Shown here piece after piece: positions 25,483 through 38,031 of a DNA stretch of 64,000 nt. The position numbers and the translations under genes are program-made. Below the pieces are notes generated by a model. That model did not search any database. It had not been told where the DNA came from and saw nothing but the letters and a program-made list of their open reading frames with translations. Every line of letters begins with the position of its first letter. The stretch's first letter is position 1. The DNA lies in contig CM077828.1 in NCBI GenBank assembly GCA_039720395.1, forward strand, positions 24,284,717-24,348,716, read 5' to 3'. The DNA comes from Liquidambar formosana (lineage: Eukaryota; Streptophyta; Magnoliopsida; Saxifragales; Altingiaceae).

Positions 25483-25869
25483 AAAAAAACCATTAATTTA
25501 ACAATGAGGCCCAAACCTCCGGCCTGGTAGCTTGGCAGTAGAACTGAAAACTGAGAGAAGCTAGTTGGGTTTGGCTCAATAAGGTCATTTAATATAAAAA
25601 TAAAAAATTAAACTACTCGGTTCAACTTGAGATCGGCTTGTTTCAGTTTACTCGTAGGATAAATGAGTTAAGCTCAAATCTTATTTACGAGCCCATTGAT
25701 TTAACGAGACAAAGACAGACCAACCAACTACTAGCTTCGGCTCGGTCCAACTCATTTACAGCCTTACTTAAGAAAAGGGATAGGATAGATTCCATCTATT
25801 GCAAAAAAACAAATTTACAACTTAGAACGAAGGTAAAAATAGAAATCCTTCCAAATTCATGATACCGAT

Positions 25870-26520
25870 TTAAGTGTTCCATTTGGGTCTACAAACTTCT
25901 ATTTGATGGGCCGGCCCCTTTATGATTCTTAGGAGTATGGGCCCCCTATGTTCCCGTTTATGGGCTGATCCATAACTTGTTATTTGAAGGGAACGGCTAT
26001 CGCAACCCCCCATTCTTATAAGTCCACCCTTTTTCTTTTGGTTTTTAAGATTTCATGAAAAATATAAAAGGTTTTTGTAAAAATCGATCGCCTGGTCCAT
26101 TAGAAAACATCATTTTGAACAACTCTGTAAAAAAAAGTTTTTCCAAAATCTATCGTTTAGGTAGACTTTTTGGCAAAAAATAAAATAAAGGCCTATAAAT
26201 GGCTAAAAAGTATATCTAAACGATAGATTTAGGAAAAACTTTCTTCTACAAAGTTGTTCAAAATGATGTTTTTTAGTGGATATCACAGCTGGTTTTTATA
26301 AAAACCTTTTATATTTTGCATAAAACCTTAAAAACCTAAAGAATGGGAGTGGGTGATAAGAATGGGGGTTTGCAATAGCCATTCCCTTTCTCAGAACTTT
26401 CAAGCCAGGCCTTGGACTCCAACTTTTTCAGAACTTGACAAAAGCCAGGCCCAATCCACGCATGTTTCTATTTGATGTCCTTTGTTGCCTCTTATATAAC
26501 TCATGGTAAAAAGTTGTTAA
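25870..26520. repeat. Relic of an older duplication related to 18.33-19.44 kb
   Basis: Shared anchors include GTTCCATTTGGGTCT (near 25876; GGTCCATTTGGGTCT near 18357), ATTCTTA (near 25924 and 18400) and TCAAGCCAGGCC (near 26399 and 19291), in the same order and strand. Similarity outside the inserted MITEs is moderate, so the duplication is older than that of units B and C. Confidence 0.6.
25989..26386. mobile_element. Second copy of the 399-bp foldback MITE
   Basis: Starts GGGAACGGCTATCGCAAC and ends with the near inverse. The inner arms match the 18408-18806 element. A TSD was not recognisable. It sits at a different point of the related flanking sequence from the first copy, so the two insertions are independent. 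Confidence 0.8.
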
Positions 26521-28019
26521 GCTCGATATAGGTAATGCAATTGGGTTAATGAGTTGGACGAGGAAGCCATGAAAACAGAACCTGAATGCCCTTGGGTTCG
26601 TGACCTGCATGGGCCATTTTATATAACTCTCAATGTAATATATCTTTTCCTGGGAAGTCCTCGTGTTGCACCCCTCTTTTTAAATATTAAAATAAAAAAA
26701 TAAAAAAGGGAACTTGAATGCCCTTCTATGATACCAAAGGGAAGCAGATAGCCATTCACACTCCCTGGCCAAAAAAAGAAAGCATGGTATCTATTATCTC
26801 TTATACATAACAGTGGATTGGTACCAGTAGCTGTGCCATGTGTCAGTTTTCTTTTATTTATTTATTTATTCTATTTTTTTGTGGGTTAAATCACATGCTC
26901 AACAGTGCAATAAAGTTACAGAAAACTTTTTTCCAAAAATTATGTTTTGGTGATCATTTTCTAACCTAATATCAATAAATGATATAAGCTATCAACTTAC
27001 TACAAATTAACTATATACATGCCTGAAAGGAGTACTAATTTCTTTTGTTCGTATTACATTGAAAATTGATCACCAAAACGTACTTTTCCCCAAAAAGTTA
27101 CTTTTAGTGACTTTTGAGGAAATTGTTTTTTTAGTGACCACTTTCCATCTTAATACCAAAAACAAGTTATTCTTTATCAACTTGCTACAAATTGACTATA
27201 TATGTGCTTCAAAATAACTTTTACCTTACTTTGTTTGGTATTAAGTTAAGAAGTAGTTATCAAAAAGTAATTTCTCCAACTTTTTTTTTTTTTTTTTTTA
27301 GTGTTCACTGCTCTTTTTTATGCAAGAAAATTATCGTTTGGTATTCACCACATATCTCTTTGTTTTTATGTGAGAGAATCGAAAAACCCACACTATACAA
27401 TGTTCATCTCAAACTTTGTAAACTACCATATTTATTCGTTTTTTTTAATTCCTATTCATCTTCTCTCCCAAAAATTGAACGTATAAAATTATAAATAGTC
27501 ATAGTAAGAAAGAGAGATAGATTGAGGGAAAAAGGATTAAAAGAAAAAAAAAATGACATGTCGGAATCTTCGAATTCTCTAAATCTGTCTTCGACAAAAA
27601 ATAAAAATAAAATAAAATAATAATTATTTTAATCAAAATTCTTCAGATGGTTTATTACCTAAAATTGAAAAAATCTATGCATTCCTTATCTTCTTCTCCT
27701 TCCCTCTTTGCTCTTCCCGTTCTCTTTCTCTCTCTAAACTTTTCCTTCTCCCTCTCTCATTTCCCAACTTAATAGCAAACAAGGAAATTAGTAGTCATTT
27801 TAAAACATGTATACAGTCAATTTGTAGCAAGTAGATTGATAATATCCTTAGCATGTGCCCTTAAGTTGCAATTAAGGAGACAATCATTATATGGAAATAG
27901 TGAAAATGCATAGAAAATGGTACAAATTACTTACAAAACTATAAAAATGCTTAAAAAAATTTATGCAATTACATTTTTACCAAACAAGGGGTATCTCAAA
28001 CTATTAGGCCTAAATTAAT

Positions 28020-28140
28020 CCCTCATGATGCACAAACCATCCGCAAGTCTATGCATCTAATAATAAGGGGAGTAAAGACATGAACTCGAGACTTGAATCC
28101 TAAACCACGGTTCTTTGCCAACTGAGCTACTATTACGAGC
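28020..28140 (-). repeat. tRNA-derived SINE-like repeat (unit B)
   Basis: On the minus strand, box A TAGCTCAGTTGGC (28129-28117) is followed by box B GGATTCAAGTCTC (28100-28088), spacing typical of an RNA polymerase III promoter. No complete tRNA fold is visible. The unit C equivalent is at about 47560-47672. Confidence 0.6.
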
Positions 28141-28141
28141 A

Positions 28142-28147
<6 letters not shown>

Positions 28148-28182
<35 letters not shown>
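28148..28182. repeat. TA microsatellite
   Basis: About 17 TA units, directly abutting a MITE on its right side. Confidence 0.95.
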
Positions 28183-28183
<1 letters not shown>

Positions 28184-28184
<1 letters not shown>

Positions 28185-28445
28185 ATGATGATTGGGTAAG
28201 CACGTGTTGATATAAGTTATATTAATACCCGCATTGGAGATTGTACCTCATGCATTAATGGGCTAAAGGGTATATTAGGCCAATACAAGGGGTACAACCC
28301 CTAATGCATGGTGCTGATATAACTTATATTAACACGTGCTGACCTGATCAGTGATAGATATAACATTAAGCCAATGCAAAGAATACAATTTCTAATACAT
28401 GATGCTGATATAACTTATATCAATATATGTTGACCTGATCAATGC
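28184..28445. mobile_element. Micron-like MITE inserted in a TA repeat (unit B)
   Basis: Begins GATGATGATTGGGTAAGCAC and ends with the inverse (ACCTGATCA), with TA repeat on both sides, like rice Micron elements that insert into TA microsatellites. The right half is partly repeated (about 28350-28445 resembles 28255-28349), unlike the simpler copy in unit C. Confidence 0.65.
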
Positions 28446-28769
28446 TATATATATAATTTTTATTTTTCACAGTATTTATTCTTACAAACTTCACTAGTGC
28501 ACTCAATAAAGAATGAGTTGAATTTCTAATTTTCTAATAATTATGAAGGACTACGACTCTTACCGATATGAATGTTACAGAAAGAAGAGTACAGACACAA
28601 TCAAAGACTTTTCTAAGCAAGGGAAAATAATTCAAAATTCTAGATATTTAATATAAACATCAGCCATGAATTCTTGAACTGCCATCCTGAGTTGAGCTAT
28701 TTCCTGGACCCACGCTCCTTACAGGGTTGGTTGTGAGGGTTTTTTGGACCTTAAGGGAATTTTTAAAAT

Positions 28770-29190
28770 AGGGTCCTCCATGCTCATATATTTTTTTCCT
28801 GGTATCAACATAATTAAAGTTTGTTTACATATCCTATTGGTTCTAATTTTTTAAGGTTTTAAAAAAATATTAAAGGTTTTAAAAAATTAATTGCGTTGTC
28901 CACTTGAAACGGTTAAGAAAATTTTTTCCAAACTCTTTTGTTTAAGTAGACCCTTTGGCCAAAAATTAAATAGATACGGTAAAAGATCAAGAAATTTACT
29001 TAAACGGTAGATTTTGGAAAAAACGTTTTCTTGCAAAGTTGTTCAAAATTATGTTTTCTAATGAATTACGTAACAATTTTAAAAAAAAAGCTTTTATATT
29101 TTTTGGTAAAACTTTGATAAATAAAAATTAGTGGGATGTGCAAATAAAATTATTAAGGGGTTGCAGTAACCCAATAACCGTTCTCTTTGG
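28770..29190. mobile_element. Diverged foldback MITE (unit B)
   Basis: An inverted repeat with the same inner motif as the 18.4-kb family (AAGTTGTTCAAAATTATGTT near 29033, inverse partly preserved). The ends are too diverged to fix exactly. The unit C counterpart is at about 48240-48645. Confidence 0.5.
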
Positions 29191-30690
29191 AAAAAAAAAA
29201 AAAAAAAAAGAATTAAGCTTACTACAAAAGTTAATCCCAAAATGAAACCGTCATTTTTGAACCAAAATGTGAAGCCCTAGGCGGCTGCCTTGCTCTCCAA
29301 CCCCAAAACCGGTCTTGGTTCTTAATTAACCAAGATACTTTGCATGAAGGCCAGTGTTAGGATGTAGCATGTTACAGACTCCTTATGATGGTCAAGTCTC
29401 CTTATGAGGTTGTATATGTTGGAGGTTTTAAGCCAAAAATAAATGTGGGATCGATCCACATGTCTTTCAAGATGGGTCTACATTGGAACGTATTCATCTC
29501 TATGCAGAGATTCAAGTCGTATATTTATTTTATCAAAGCCATTTTTCTAAATCGATATCGAGAATCTTTTCTCTGTTGATATTTTTGTTGCAAAACGTTA
29601 GATATTTTTGTATATATTATTTTCCATACTAAAAGAATTATTAGACTAAATGTGAAAGACTACAAGTGAAATTAATAATGATTTTCACTAATGACACATT
29701 TTTTTGGTTGGAATTAAAATAAAATAGAATGAGATTTCAATAGCCAACACCGTTTAACCTGCTAATCATATCATTGAAATCTCATTTCATTTTATCTCAT
29801 TTTGATTCCAAACAAACAAATAAGTTACAAAATATTTGTCTTAAGTGGTCTAAGAAAAGATCAATACAAAAACAGGAGAAAAGGATGAGTGCTATACACT
29901 CCATGCCTCCATGGCAATCATAGCTTCCATGTCCTTTGGACTAGCACTGTTGTTGACAGAGTGAAATAACAAAATGTTTAACATTTAAAGTGTGGTCCCA
30001 TCATGTCTCTTTGCTAAGGCCCAACAAATTTTGGTTACTTAATTGGTTCATATAATAATTTTAAAATTTCTTAGCGTGTAAAAATAACTATAAAAAGCAT
30101 TTGATTGTGTAAGCCAATTGAGGGAATGGAAAAGTAACAAAAATAAAACATGGGAATATTTACTTCCTTAAAAAAAAAAAAAAAAAAAAATCAGAGTCAA
30201 GGGTATGTGAAAAAATTAAAAAAAGAAACCCTAAACTTTGTCATAAACCCTAGAAAGAATTTAACTTTGGAATTGAAGGACCTCGACATATCTGAAGTTA
30301 AAAGCCCGAAAAAAAAAAAAAGAGAAAAAAAAATAGATTCAAGGGTATGGGGAAAAAAAAAAAAAAAAAAAAAATGAAGCCCTAAACTTTGTAGTAAACC
30401 CTAAAAGAATATAACTTTGGAAAGACCTCAATATCTGTCTTTTTTTAGGGGAGTTGAAAGCTAAGTCCTGACTGGTCCCTGGCTTCTCCCAGGTTGAGCT
30501 TGACTAAGTACATTGGACCTATACAATTTGTTAGATTCCTAATATATAGAACCATGCCAGGTTAGCCCCTAAATAATAATAATAATTATTATAATAGTAA
30601 GATCAGAACTCGTCTATTTGATGAGCAAATTTTATTGATCTAGTACATAAAAAAAAGGGAAAAAAAAAAAAGAAAAGAAAAAAAAAAGAG

Positions 30691-30842
30691 AGGAACTTTA
30701 GATTGGTCAGGTTATAAGAAATTAATTACAGTTCTGATCAGTACAAATTACTATTAATTTCCCAGTAAAATGACTACTAACTTAAATACAAATGACTGCT
30801 AACTATAATTATCTTTCGGTATCCCAACCAATCTAAAATCCC
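30691..30842. mobile_element. Small hairpin MITE (unit B)
   Basis: TIR-like ends TTTAGATTGGTCAGG and the inverse CCAACCAATCTAAAAT, about 150 bp. Same family as 23981-24117. A poly-C then poly-A tract (about 30840-30880) follows it. Confidence 0.6.
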
Positions 30843-31559
30843 CCCCCCCCCCCCCCAAAAAAAAAAAAAAAAAAAAAAAAATCAGCTTAATTTGACGAGC
30901 TATGTAAGTTTCATATATTTCATTTTCCATCGACACAACATTCTTAGAAGTTTTTCCCTAGAGCCCAAATCAAATGAAAATGAAATGCACAAATCTTTAG
31001 ATCAAGTTAGTTTCCCATTAATATCATCATGTGAATTCCTTGTTCCCAATAAATTTTTGGCATCCTGTAAATCTTATAGAAACCTAATTTAAAAATTTTT
31101 TAAAAAAAAACCCGTAAAAGATACTGAAAATGAATGAAAAAAAATACCTTTTCATACGGACGCATGCATGCCCCTGTACTAAACCAGGAAAACTGGGGTC
31201 GTAACTCGTGATGGTTGCGCAGGCTACTTTTCTTCTCCTTTCCCCACTTTTTTTATTTTTTATTTTTTATTTATTTATTTTTAATACTAAAATTGACATA
31301 TCGAAGATAGTTCGAACTCCTGGAGATGGCATCCCAAAGGCCCACTTTCACTGCTTTTTTCTTTTCCCTTTTTTTGTAAGACGATGACAATCTCACGGTG
31401 CAGCATGGGTGCTATTACGATCCTAATTAATGTTCTACATTAGTTAAGTATAGGCTTGTTCATATATATTAATTATCGAACACCCTCCTTTATAATTAGT
31501 TGGTTTTCAAAGGTGCATTGTATCCTGGGATATCAGAGTCTCATGCAGTGTCTTAGTAA

Positions 31560-31758
31560 TTTCAGCCATATCCATTTTTTGATCTCCTTTGTTTTCAAAG
31601 GTGCATGCTTTTTATGCTTTGCTAGGCTCTTGGTTTGCTCCGTGCCAATTGCATCTCTTTGGATGCTGCGTGTGACATTGGGTCTTTTTTTTTTTTTTTT
31701 TTCTTTTTCCGGCCTCAATGGTAATCTTTTCTTCTTCTTATAAAAAAAAAAAAAAAAA
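31560..31758 (+). repeat. Possible LINE 3'-end remnant (unit B)
   Basis: A T-rich stretch ending in TTCTTCTTCTTATAAAA plus a long A-run resembles the 3' terminus of plant non-LTR retrotransposons. No reverse transcriptase is attached. A counterpart ends at about 53940 in unit C. Confidence 0.3.
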
Positions 31759-31862
31759 TTAATGTATCATATTTTCTAAAGAAATTTAAACGGAAGGCCC
31801 CAGAAGCAAAGCCAACTCTACTTTGTCTAATATAGACATGTGAAATTCACATGACATGATAC

Positions 31863-32034
31863 AAGAAAAACTTACATGAGATTGTTCCATCACGTTGGTC
31901 ATGAGACCAGTTAATTAGAAAACTTACACTTGGGTTTGTCAAAGTACTTATTAACCTACAAACCCACACATAAGATTTCTGATCGATTGATCTCATGATT
32001 AGCGTAATAGAACGGTCTCATGCAAGTTTTTGTC
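31863..32034. mobile_element. 172-bp MITE present only in unit B
   Basis: The inverted ends are AAAAACTTACATGAGATTG and the inverse of AAAAACTTGCATGAGACCG. It is flanked by gacatgatac at 31853-31862 and again at 32035-32044. Unit C has a single empty site (near 54040) reading gacatgata. The TSD is 9-10 bp, so this is probably Mutator-type. Confidence 0.85.
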
Positions 32035-34474
32035 GACATGATACAATTAAATACATAACTTTCGGTGGAGTATAGTAAGGTCCAGTTTATGAACTGAGAT
32101 GCACATGATTCTGTCTAGCAGGTCTAGTAATCAAAAGAAGGGCAGTAGGTCTGAGAATGTTAAATAGAAAAGAGTACGTAAGAAAATAGTTTTTTTTTTT
32201 TTTTTAGAAAGAAACATGGGTCTCCTGACCTTCTGCGCCATGCCAGCTTTAAACCCATTAATTACTTCACCATGAAGCTTCCCCTCAAGGTGGTATCATG
32301 ACTTTCAACTCCAAGAAAAGCTATCTTGGAGCCGCCTGTGAAGGAGAAAAATTAACGAGAGCATGTTTTCAATAAATTTTGGCTGTATTTGGTCAATTCA
32401 AAAGGGAAGGGAAACTTAATTAAATGACTGTTTTTGCCATGGCATTTGGTGATGGTATTCATGAGGGAGCTTGTATATGGTCCGTCCAATAAAGCCTTTC
32501 ACTGTTTAGCTTACACTTGTGATGGGTAGTCAGTCGAGTACAAGCTAAATCCAATTTGTATTTATATATAAAAACAAAAAACAAGAAGAAGAAGCAAAAG
32601 TCAAAGCCTTCACACGTTTTGCAATTAAGACCTATTTTGCATATTCCCAATGCAACTCATGGCTTTAGATTTTCCTCAATTTTACGTGAACTAAATTACT
32701 TATTTTCAAAGGCCATCCTTTATATAGCATTTTTCTCCAATGCTATCTGTCAGATTTCCTACTTAATTCATATAGATTTAAATTGGCAATATGATGATTT
32801 ATTTATTTATTTTTTGGTTAAAACTACAGGTAGAATCTATTTTTGCTTTGAACTTTCAAAATATTTAATGGGAAGTGTGAACAAATAGCCCATAAATTCA
32901 TGGAAGAATTGGATTGCCAAAGCCATAACGGAGGATCAAAATTTCGAGTTTTTCGGACATTGATAGGTCACCCAACAAGACCAATTGGCCGCCTCCATAG
33001 GACAGACTGGTCACTTTTTTAGCTTAATTAACTCTCTAGGTATTTAATTTTTTCTAATTTTCATAATATTTCCTATTTCTAACTATCGTAGTACTTGCAA
33101 GACTAAATTATCTCCTATTTCAAGTTTTTTTCTAATTCTTAAGACTAATTAAATAGGTTTATAGCCTTTTGGCCATAATTAGTTTTTGATTAATAATATT
33201 AGTATTTTATTATCGAGTTTAAGTTTATTTGAGAAGTATTGATTCTCACTTATTGATATTAGAGGTTTAGGGGTATAGGAAAATTCTTTCGATTGTTAAA
33301 AAAAATAAAAATAAAAATGGGTATTTTATTCTCTTTTTTAGTTTCTCATTGTGTTAATATTAACAAATGGTATCGATGCTTCTCTATACATTTTAATCCA
33401 ATCCCTTACTCAATAAGTTAAGAGAATGTCACAAGATTATTAGACCATTGGCAATAACATTATGATTTAATAGCCTAATTAAAATGCCTTTCAAAATAAT
33501 ATTAAAGCAAAATCTATCAAAGACTTTAGTGTTAATTATGCATAAAAGTTTTCGATCAACTCGACTTACTTCCTCCCTTCGCCTTCCCTTTTTTTTTGGG
33601 GGGGCAGAGAGAGAGGGCGGTGGGGGGGTTTGGTGTTGAAGCATGATACACTGGCCTCTTTTCTAGCTAGGATGAAATATACTCTACTGTGCCTCTTTTC
33701 TTACTTCAACCACCCCTTTGTCTCTATGCGCGCTGGCATGTGCTCATATGTTAAATACTTAATGGCCCCTGCTATCGGATTGTGTTTACAACTATTTTGG
33801 CATCAATATTTTTAGATTTAAGATGCACCTAATTCATTGTGTGAGCACTGTCGAAGAAAAAATTTCACCACTTGCTCTATCTAAAGTTCGCTGCCTTTCA
33901 ACTACATCTTCTAACCCCAAACTTAGAAGAAATATTGTTTTTGAAAACCAAGACAAATTTTGGATTTTCAAAGGCAGATTATATATGTAGTGCATTTTTG
34001 TCCTGGATGCAGATCAATGTTGGTAAGCAATGAGAAAAGGGGCCCTCTATCCACTCTTGATCTTGCATGCATGGTGATGCATCCACCAAAGTTCTGTCTC
34101 ACCTCATATAGTTGGATGTCGAATAATTATTTTATCAAAAGGGAAAAGACTAAGGAAACTTGTGTTTACATTAATTAGCATGATTTATTAGCATACCTCC
34201 AATCTAGTTAAAATTAGGAAACTTGTGTTGTTGCATACCTCCAATTTATTAGGAAACTCGTGTTGGACAAAGCAAAGAATCGAACAAAGTTAAAATTTGC
34301 CAAATTTCTCCCAATCTAGTTAGTTGGTTGAGATAATTTGAATGTCTTGGCATCAAGCCAGTACTAGAAAAAATAAGAACAACTTCACGCTTATGTAGGG
34401 CAGCAATGCCAAATTATAGAAGCTGTTTGAGTAGGTCATTCCTTTTGAGATCCAATAGAGAAGATAAAATAAGA

Positions 34475-34616
34475 AGTTTTCCACAGTGGCCTTAGCCTAA
34501 TGGCATCGCCCCCTCTTGTAAATAAAGGCCTTGGCTAGCTTTGAACTCAAGTGTATTATTACTCTGATGTTGGTACATTGTGCTCAAAAAAAAAAAATAA
34601 AAAATAAAAATAAAAA
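34475..34616 (+). repeat. Possible SINE with A-rich tail (unit B)
   Basis: TAGCCTAATGGC (box A-like, near 34496) and TTTGAACTCAAG (box B-like, near 34540), ending in an A-rich tail at about 34587-34616. The counterpart in unit C is at about 56545-56650. Tentative. Confidence 0.4.
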
Positions 34617-34860
34617 TCACAAAACCTAGAAGAAGTAGTATTCCTTCCTCGAAGTTGCTACTAACAAAACTCTCTTACCCATGTCAGTTGAGATATAAGA
34701 GCATTTCTCAAATATCTTAGTATCTAGTATTGTCACCCTCCAATTAAGTGAACCAATCCAAAACAAAAGAACCCTAAGCAAACAGTTTTGAGCTAAGGGC
34801 AAGATTGTTGCTGGCACACGGCTAATGTTGCAAAAGTACTGGGCTTTGCCCCAGTTAACC

Positions 34861-34883
34861 CCCCCCCCCCCCCCCCCCCCCCC
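34861..34883. repeat. Poly-C tract
   Basis: About 23 C in a row followed by A-rich sequence. In unit C the same spot has only a handful of C, so the tract expanded or contracted after duplication. Confidence 0.95.
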
Positions 34884-35713
34884 AAAACAAAACAAAAAAA
34901 AAATTGTGCAAAAGTACAGAATGCATATAGTCAAAACACTAGTTCTTCATCACTCCCATTATTATGCCACGCTAATGCTTATCTGCTTGGGTATGCTCTT
35001 CCATTAATTACACAAGTACATAACGAAATGAGGTTAATGCAATGTATTAAACTTGTAGATCTATAAATGATCGAATAGGGCTTAGGTTGAAGATTTTGTA
35101 CAAACGACTATAGAGAAGATGTAGAGGCAATGTCACTATCGGAAAAATTTTAAATCTCCCAACTGAGAGCTGCTATGATCACCGAACATCCTTTTCGGAT
35201 TCATCCTCCCACTGATATGGCATGCAATGTCCGTTCTTCATTAAAGTTAAACCAAAAGAAGCTCAATTTTCTTTTTCTTTTAATAACATGCATTTTCATT
35301 TAAAGAACTCCTTAAATATCACTGTTTCAATTCTTCATAATTATCACTACTTATATGAGTATAGAATTTCTCACATGAACATTTAAGAAGATTAATATGA
35401 ACTAAACTCTAATGATTGTAAAGTTTGGACTACCTTTAAATCATTAATCCAAAAATAAAAAATAAAAATAAAAAAAAGAAGGAAAAACGATGAACAAGGT
35501 TCAGAGATTATCATTATAATTAAAGAAGATGCATGAAAGAGTTTTATTTTTCATCCAGTACATAAGACATACAAATATATGGATATAATTTACATTTTCT
35601 GATCTTCCCAAATAGGGTGGTATTAACTTTCTGCTCAGCCTAGCTAGGAAGAAGTTATACCATCACAGGGCCTAAAACCCACCCAAACTTGAAGAAGCAA
35701 AAAAGACAAAACC

Positions 35714-35721
35714 ACCCCCCC

Positions 35722-35773
<52 letters not shown>
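35714..35773. repeat. Poly-C / poly-A tract 3' of MYB copy B
   Basis: Long C-run followed by a long A-run, just downstream of the MYB copy B stop codon. Unit C has only the A-run. Assembly errors are likely in such tracts. Confidence 0.95.
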
Positions 35774-35775
<2 letters not shown>

Positions 35776-35786
35776 TTGAACTCCTT

Positions 35787-37536
35787 CTAGAACAAGTCAG
35801 GAGTTCCCTCCAGGGACATGTCAACCAACTCTTCCTGCTCCTGAGTAGCACCACCATCATCATCAAACAGCCATTTCTCCAGCAAAGTGAAAGGCAGTTG
35901 ATCATCCTCAATATTCGACTTGCTTTCATCTTGGAACAGCCCAGTTTCAGGTGTGAAAGCTGCAGCCTCATCCACCGAACCCGACGGAGAACCGTCGGCG
36001 GTGGAAGAATTGAGGCCAAACAGCGAGTCAAAAGCATCAGGTGTTGCTGCACTGAGCGCCCCTTCGCTAGAATCGGAGGAATTCTGAGTAATCGCCGAGT
36101 TTGTTTGAACAGATTTTGGTGAATTTCTCATCCAACCTTCAAGCAAGCGAGCTATGTTTTCAGCACTCGACGCATATGTAGATGATTGTTGGGTTGGTTT
36201 GGTGAAGAGACTATACTCAGTAGAGGCTTTTGGGTCAGGAAACATATAGCTTGGTTTGTCAAGAGACAGAGCCTCACAGAGGGCTTGCTTGGCCATGTGA
36301 ATATCTGTTTGAAGCCTTCTCTCCCATTGACCCTTTGAGATTGGCTGTGAAACTGATGACCCTTCTTGGTCATGCCCATCAAGACCTGTTTGAAGCCTTT
36401 TGAGCTTTTTTTTCAAATGGGTATTCCAGTAATTCTTTATATCGTTGTCTGTTCTCTGAGGAAGGTAGGAAGCTATGGCAGCCCATCTGCACCCACATAT
36501 AAAATTAATTTTCATTATTCCATGGACCAAAAAATATATATAGCATTTTTTTTCTTTTCACAACATATATTTTATGGATCAAATAAAATAAAAAGATCGA
36601 TAGAATTTCCCCACTGGAAATTGGAAATCCAGTGACAGATTCAGCCTAAATCTGGAAAGGAAAGCATCATTCAGCTGTGTGCACATATGTACAAACCCCC
36701 CCCCCCCCAAAAAAAAAAAAAAAAAAAAAAAGAAAAAAGGAAAAAGAAAAAGGAGCAGTGCTATTGTACTTTCTCCTTCTCTTTTCTAGACAAAAAAGAT
36801 CGGAACAGTATTACATATACCGTAAGATCACCATCACAAGTGGGAAGATATATATATATATTTTTTTTCTTTCGGAAAAATCTAACGACTTTTTCATTTA
36901 ATTTCGCAGAATTATCACTGACACATCAGTCCAATATACATAATTGATAAATGCTTTCAATATACAAATTATTTTTGTATGGTATACATAAAATTTTCCA
37001 AAAGGAGAAATCAATCAATGTGACTCAATCAATGACAATAAGGATGCAGCGTTGTGTTTTGATAAGGAATTTGTAGGTGAAATTTGTATTTGAAATAAAA
37101 TTTATAAAATTTTTGTATGAAAATTCCTCATAAAAATTTTACAAATTTCATCTTAAAAACAAATTCTATCTTAAAAATTCCTTATCCAAACATAGGAGAC
37201 GAATCCACAAAAAAGGCAACTACAGGAGCTCCCTCAAACTCGATTAAGCTATAGCTTGACCTTAGCATATGAGACAGAGATATGTTACCGATTGCCCAAG
37301 AGAGCTTGGAGGTGGATGATCATCTTCTCCTCTTGATCAGTGAAGTTACCACGTCTGATACCAGGCCGGAGATAATTAGTCCATCTAAGCCTGCAACTCT
37401 TACTACATCTAAGCAAACCTGAAGAAATAAAATAAAATAAAAAACCCACAGAGAAAAATTTAAAAATTATATAAAAAAACCAAAGCACACATAGAAAACC
37501 TAACCCCCCCATAGCTTCAGTAATATTTAACCACAC

Positions 37537-37580
<44 letters not shown>

Positions 37581-37844
37581 CATACTGGAATTGCAGTAAA
37601 TTACTCCTTTTTTTGCAGGGGTATTAATTGCACCAGTTTAATGATCAAACTAACCAAAACCCCTAAAAAAAATAAAATAAAATAAAAAATGAAAGGCTAC
37701 AAACTTATTACCTGTATTAGTAGGCACTGCTCTCCAATTCCCTGGTCCATGTTCTTGAATGTAAGACACCAACATGATGTCTTCTTCTGGTGTCCAGGGC
37801 CCTTTTTTCACTCCAATTTTATCACAGCAAGGTGGTCTCCCCAT
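35787..37844 (-). CDS. MYB60-like: R2R3-MYB copy B, subgroup 1 (MYB60-like), intact
   Basis: Nuclear R2R3-MYB transcription factor. Exons are 37844-37712, 37418-37289 and 36486-35787 (133, 130, 700 nt), the standard R2R3-MYB intron positions and phases, giving 320 aa. R2 has W17, W37, W57. R3 has F70, W89, W108. The recognition helix reads [12 protein letters not shown]. The subgroup-1 hallmark [20 protein letters not shown] is at about residues 138-157, and [20 protein letters not shown] is at about 192-211. The tail has [10 protein letters not shown] and ends [10 protein letters not shown]. The [14 protein letters not shown] start and this tail fit the MYB30/60/94/96 clade, most like MYB60, a guard-cell regulator of stomatal opening; other members govern cuticular wax. 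The assignment within the clade is inference. A TATATAAA lies about 190 bp upstream and the 5' UTR has a long GA repeat. Confidence 0.97.
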
Positions 37845-37854
37845 TTCACCGAAA

Positions 37855-37856
<2 letters not shown>

Positions 37857-37892
<36 letters not shown>
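37857..37892. repeat. 5' UTR GA/CT repeat of MYB copy B
   Basis: About 18 CT units beginning 13 bp upstream of the ATG. It is longer than in copies A and C. Confidence 0.95.
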
Positions 37893-37895
<3 letters not shown>

Positions 37896-38031
37896 AAATT
37901 TCTAAAAATTCTCAGCTAAGGTCTTCTTCCTCTCCCCTCTCTCTCTCTATCTGTCTTTACAAATCTCTTTGTTTTCTTTCTCAGAAATGGCTGAGACAAG
38001 CGTCCAAGGCAAGGGTTTGCTTGTCCATACA

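Noticed and set aside
26940..27850. Recurring ATCAACTTGCTACAAATT motifs in both orientations, suggesting another foldback element
   Set aside because: Inverted matches are short and the borders and TSD could not be fixed.
28088..28129. Possible tRNA gene
   Set aside because: Only the box A and box B motifs are present. No acceptor stem or full cloverleaf, so a SINE is more likely.
32556..32888. Frame of about 110 aa present in both units (also 54548-54910)
   Set aside because: Similarity reflects recent duplication of the DNA. No known family, and the 5' parts differ.
35672..36052. 126-aa minus-strand frame overlapping MYB copy B
   Set aside because: Out-of-frame shadow of exon 3 of the MYB gene plus a poly-C/poly-A tail.
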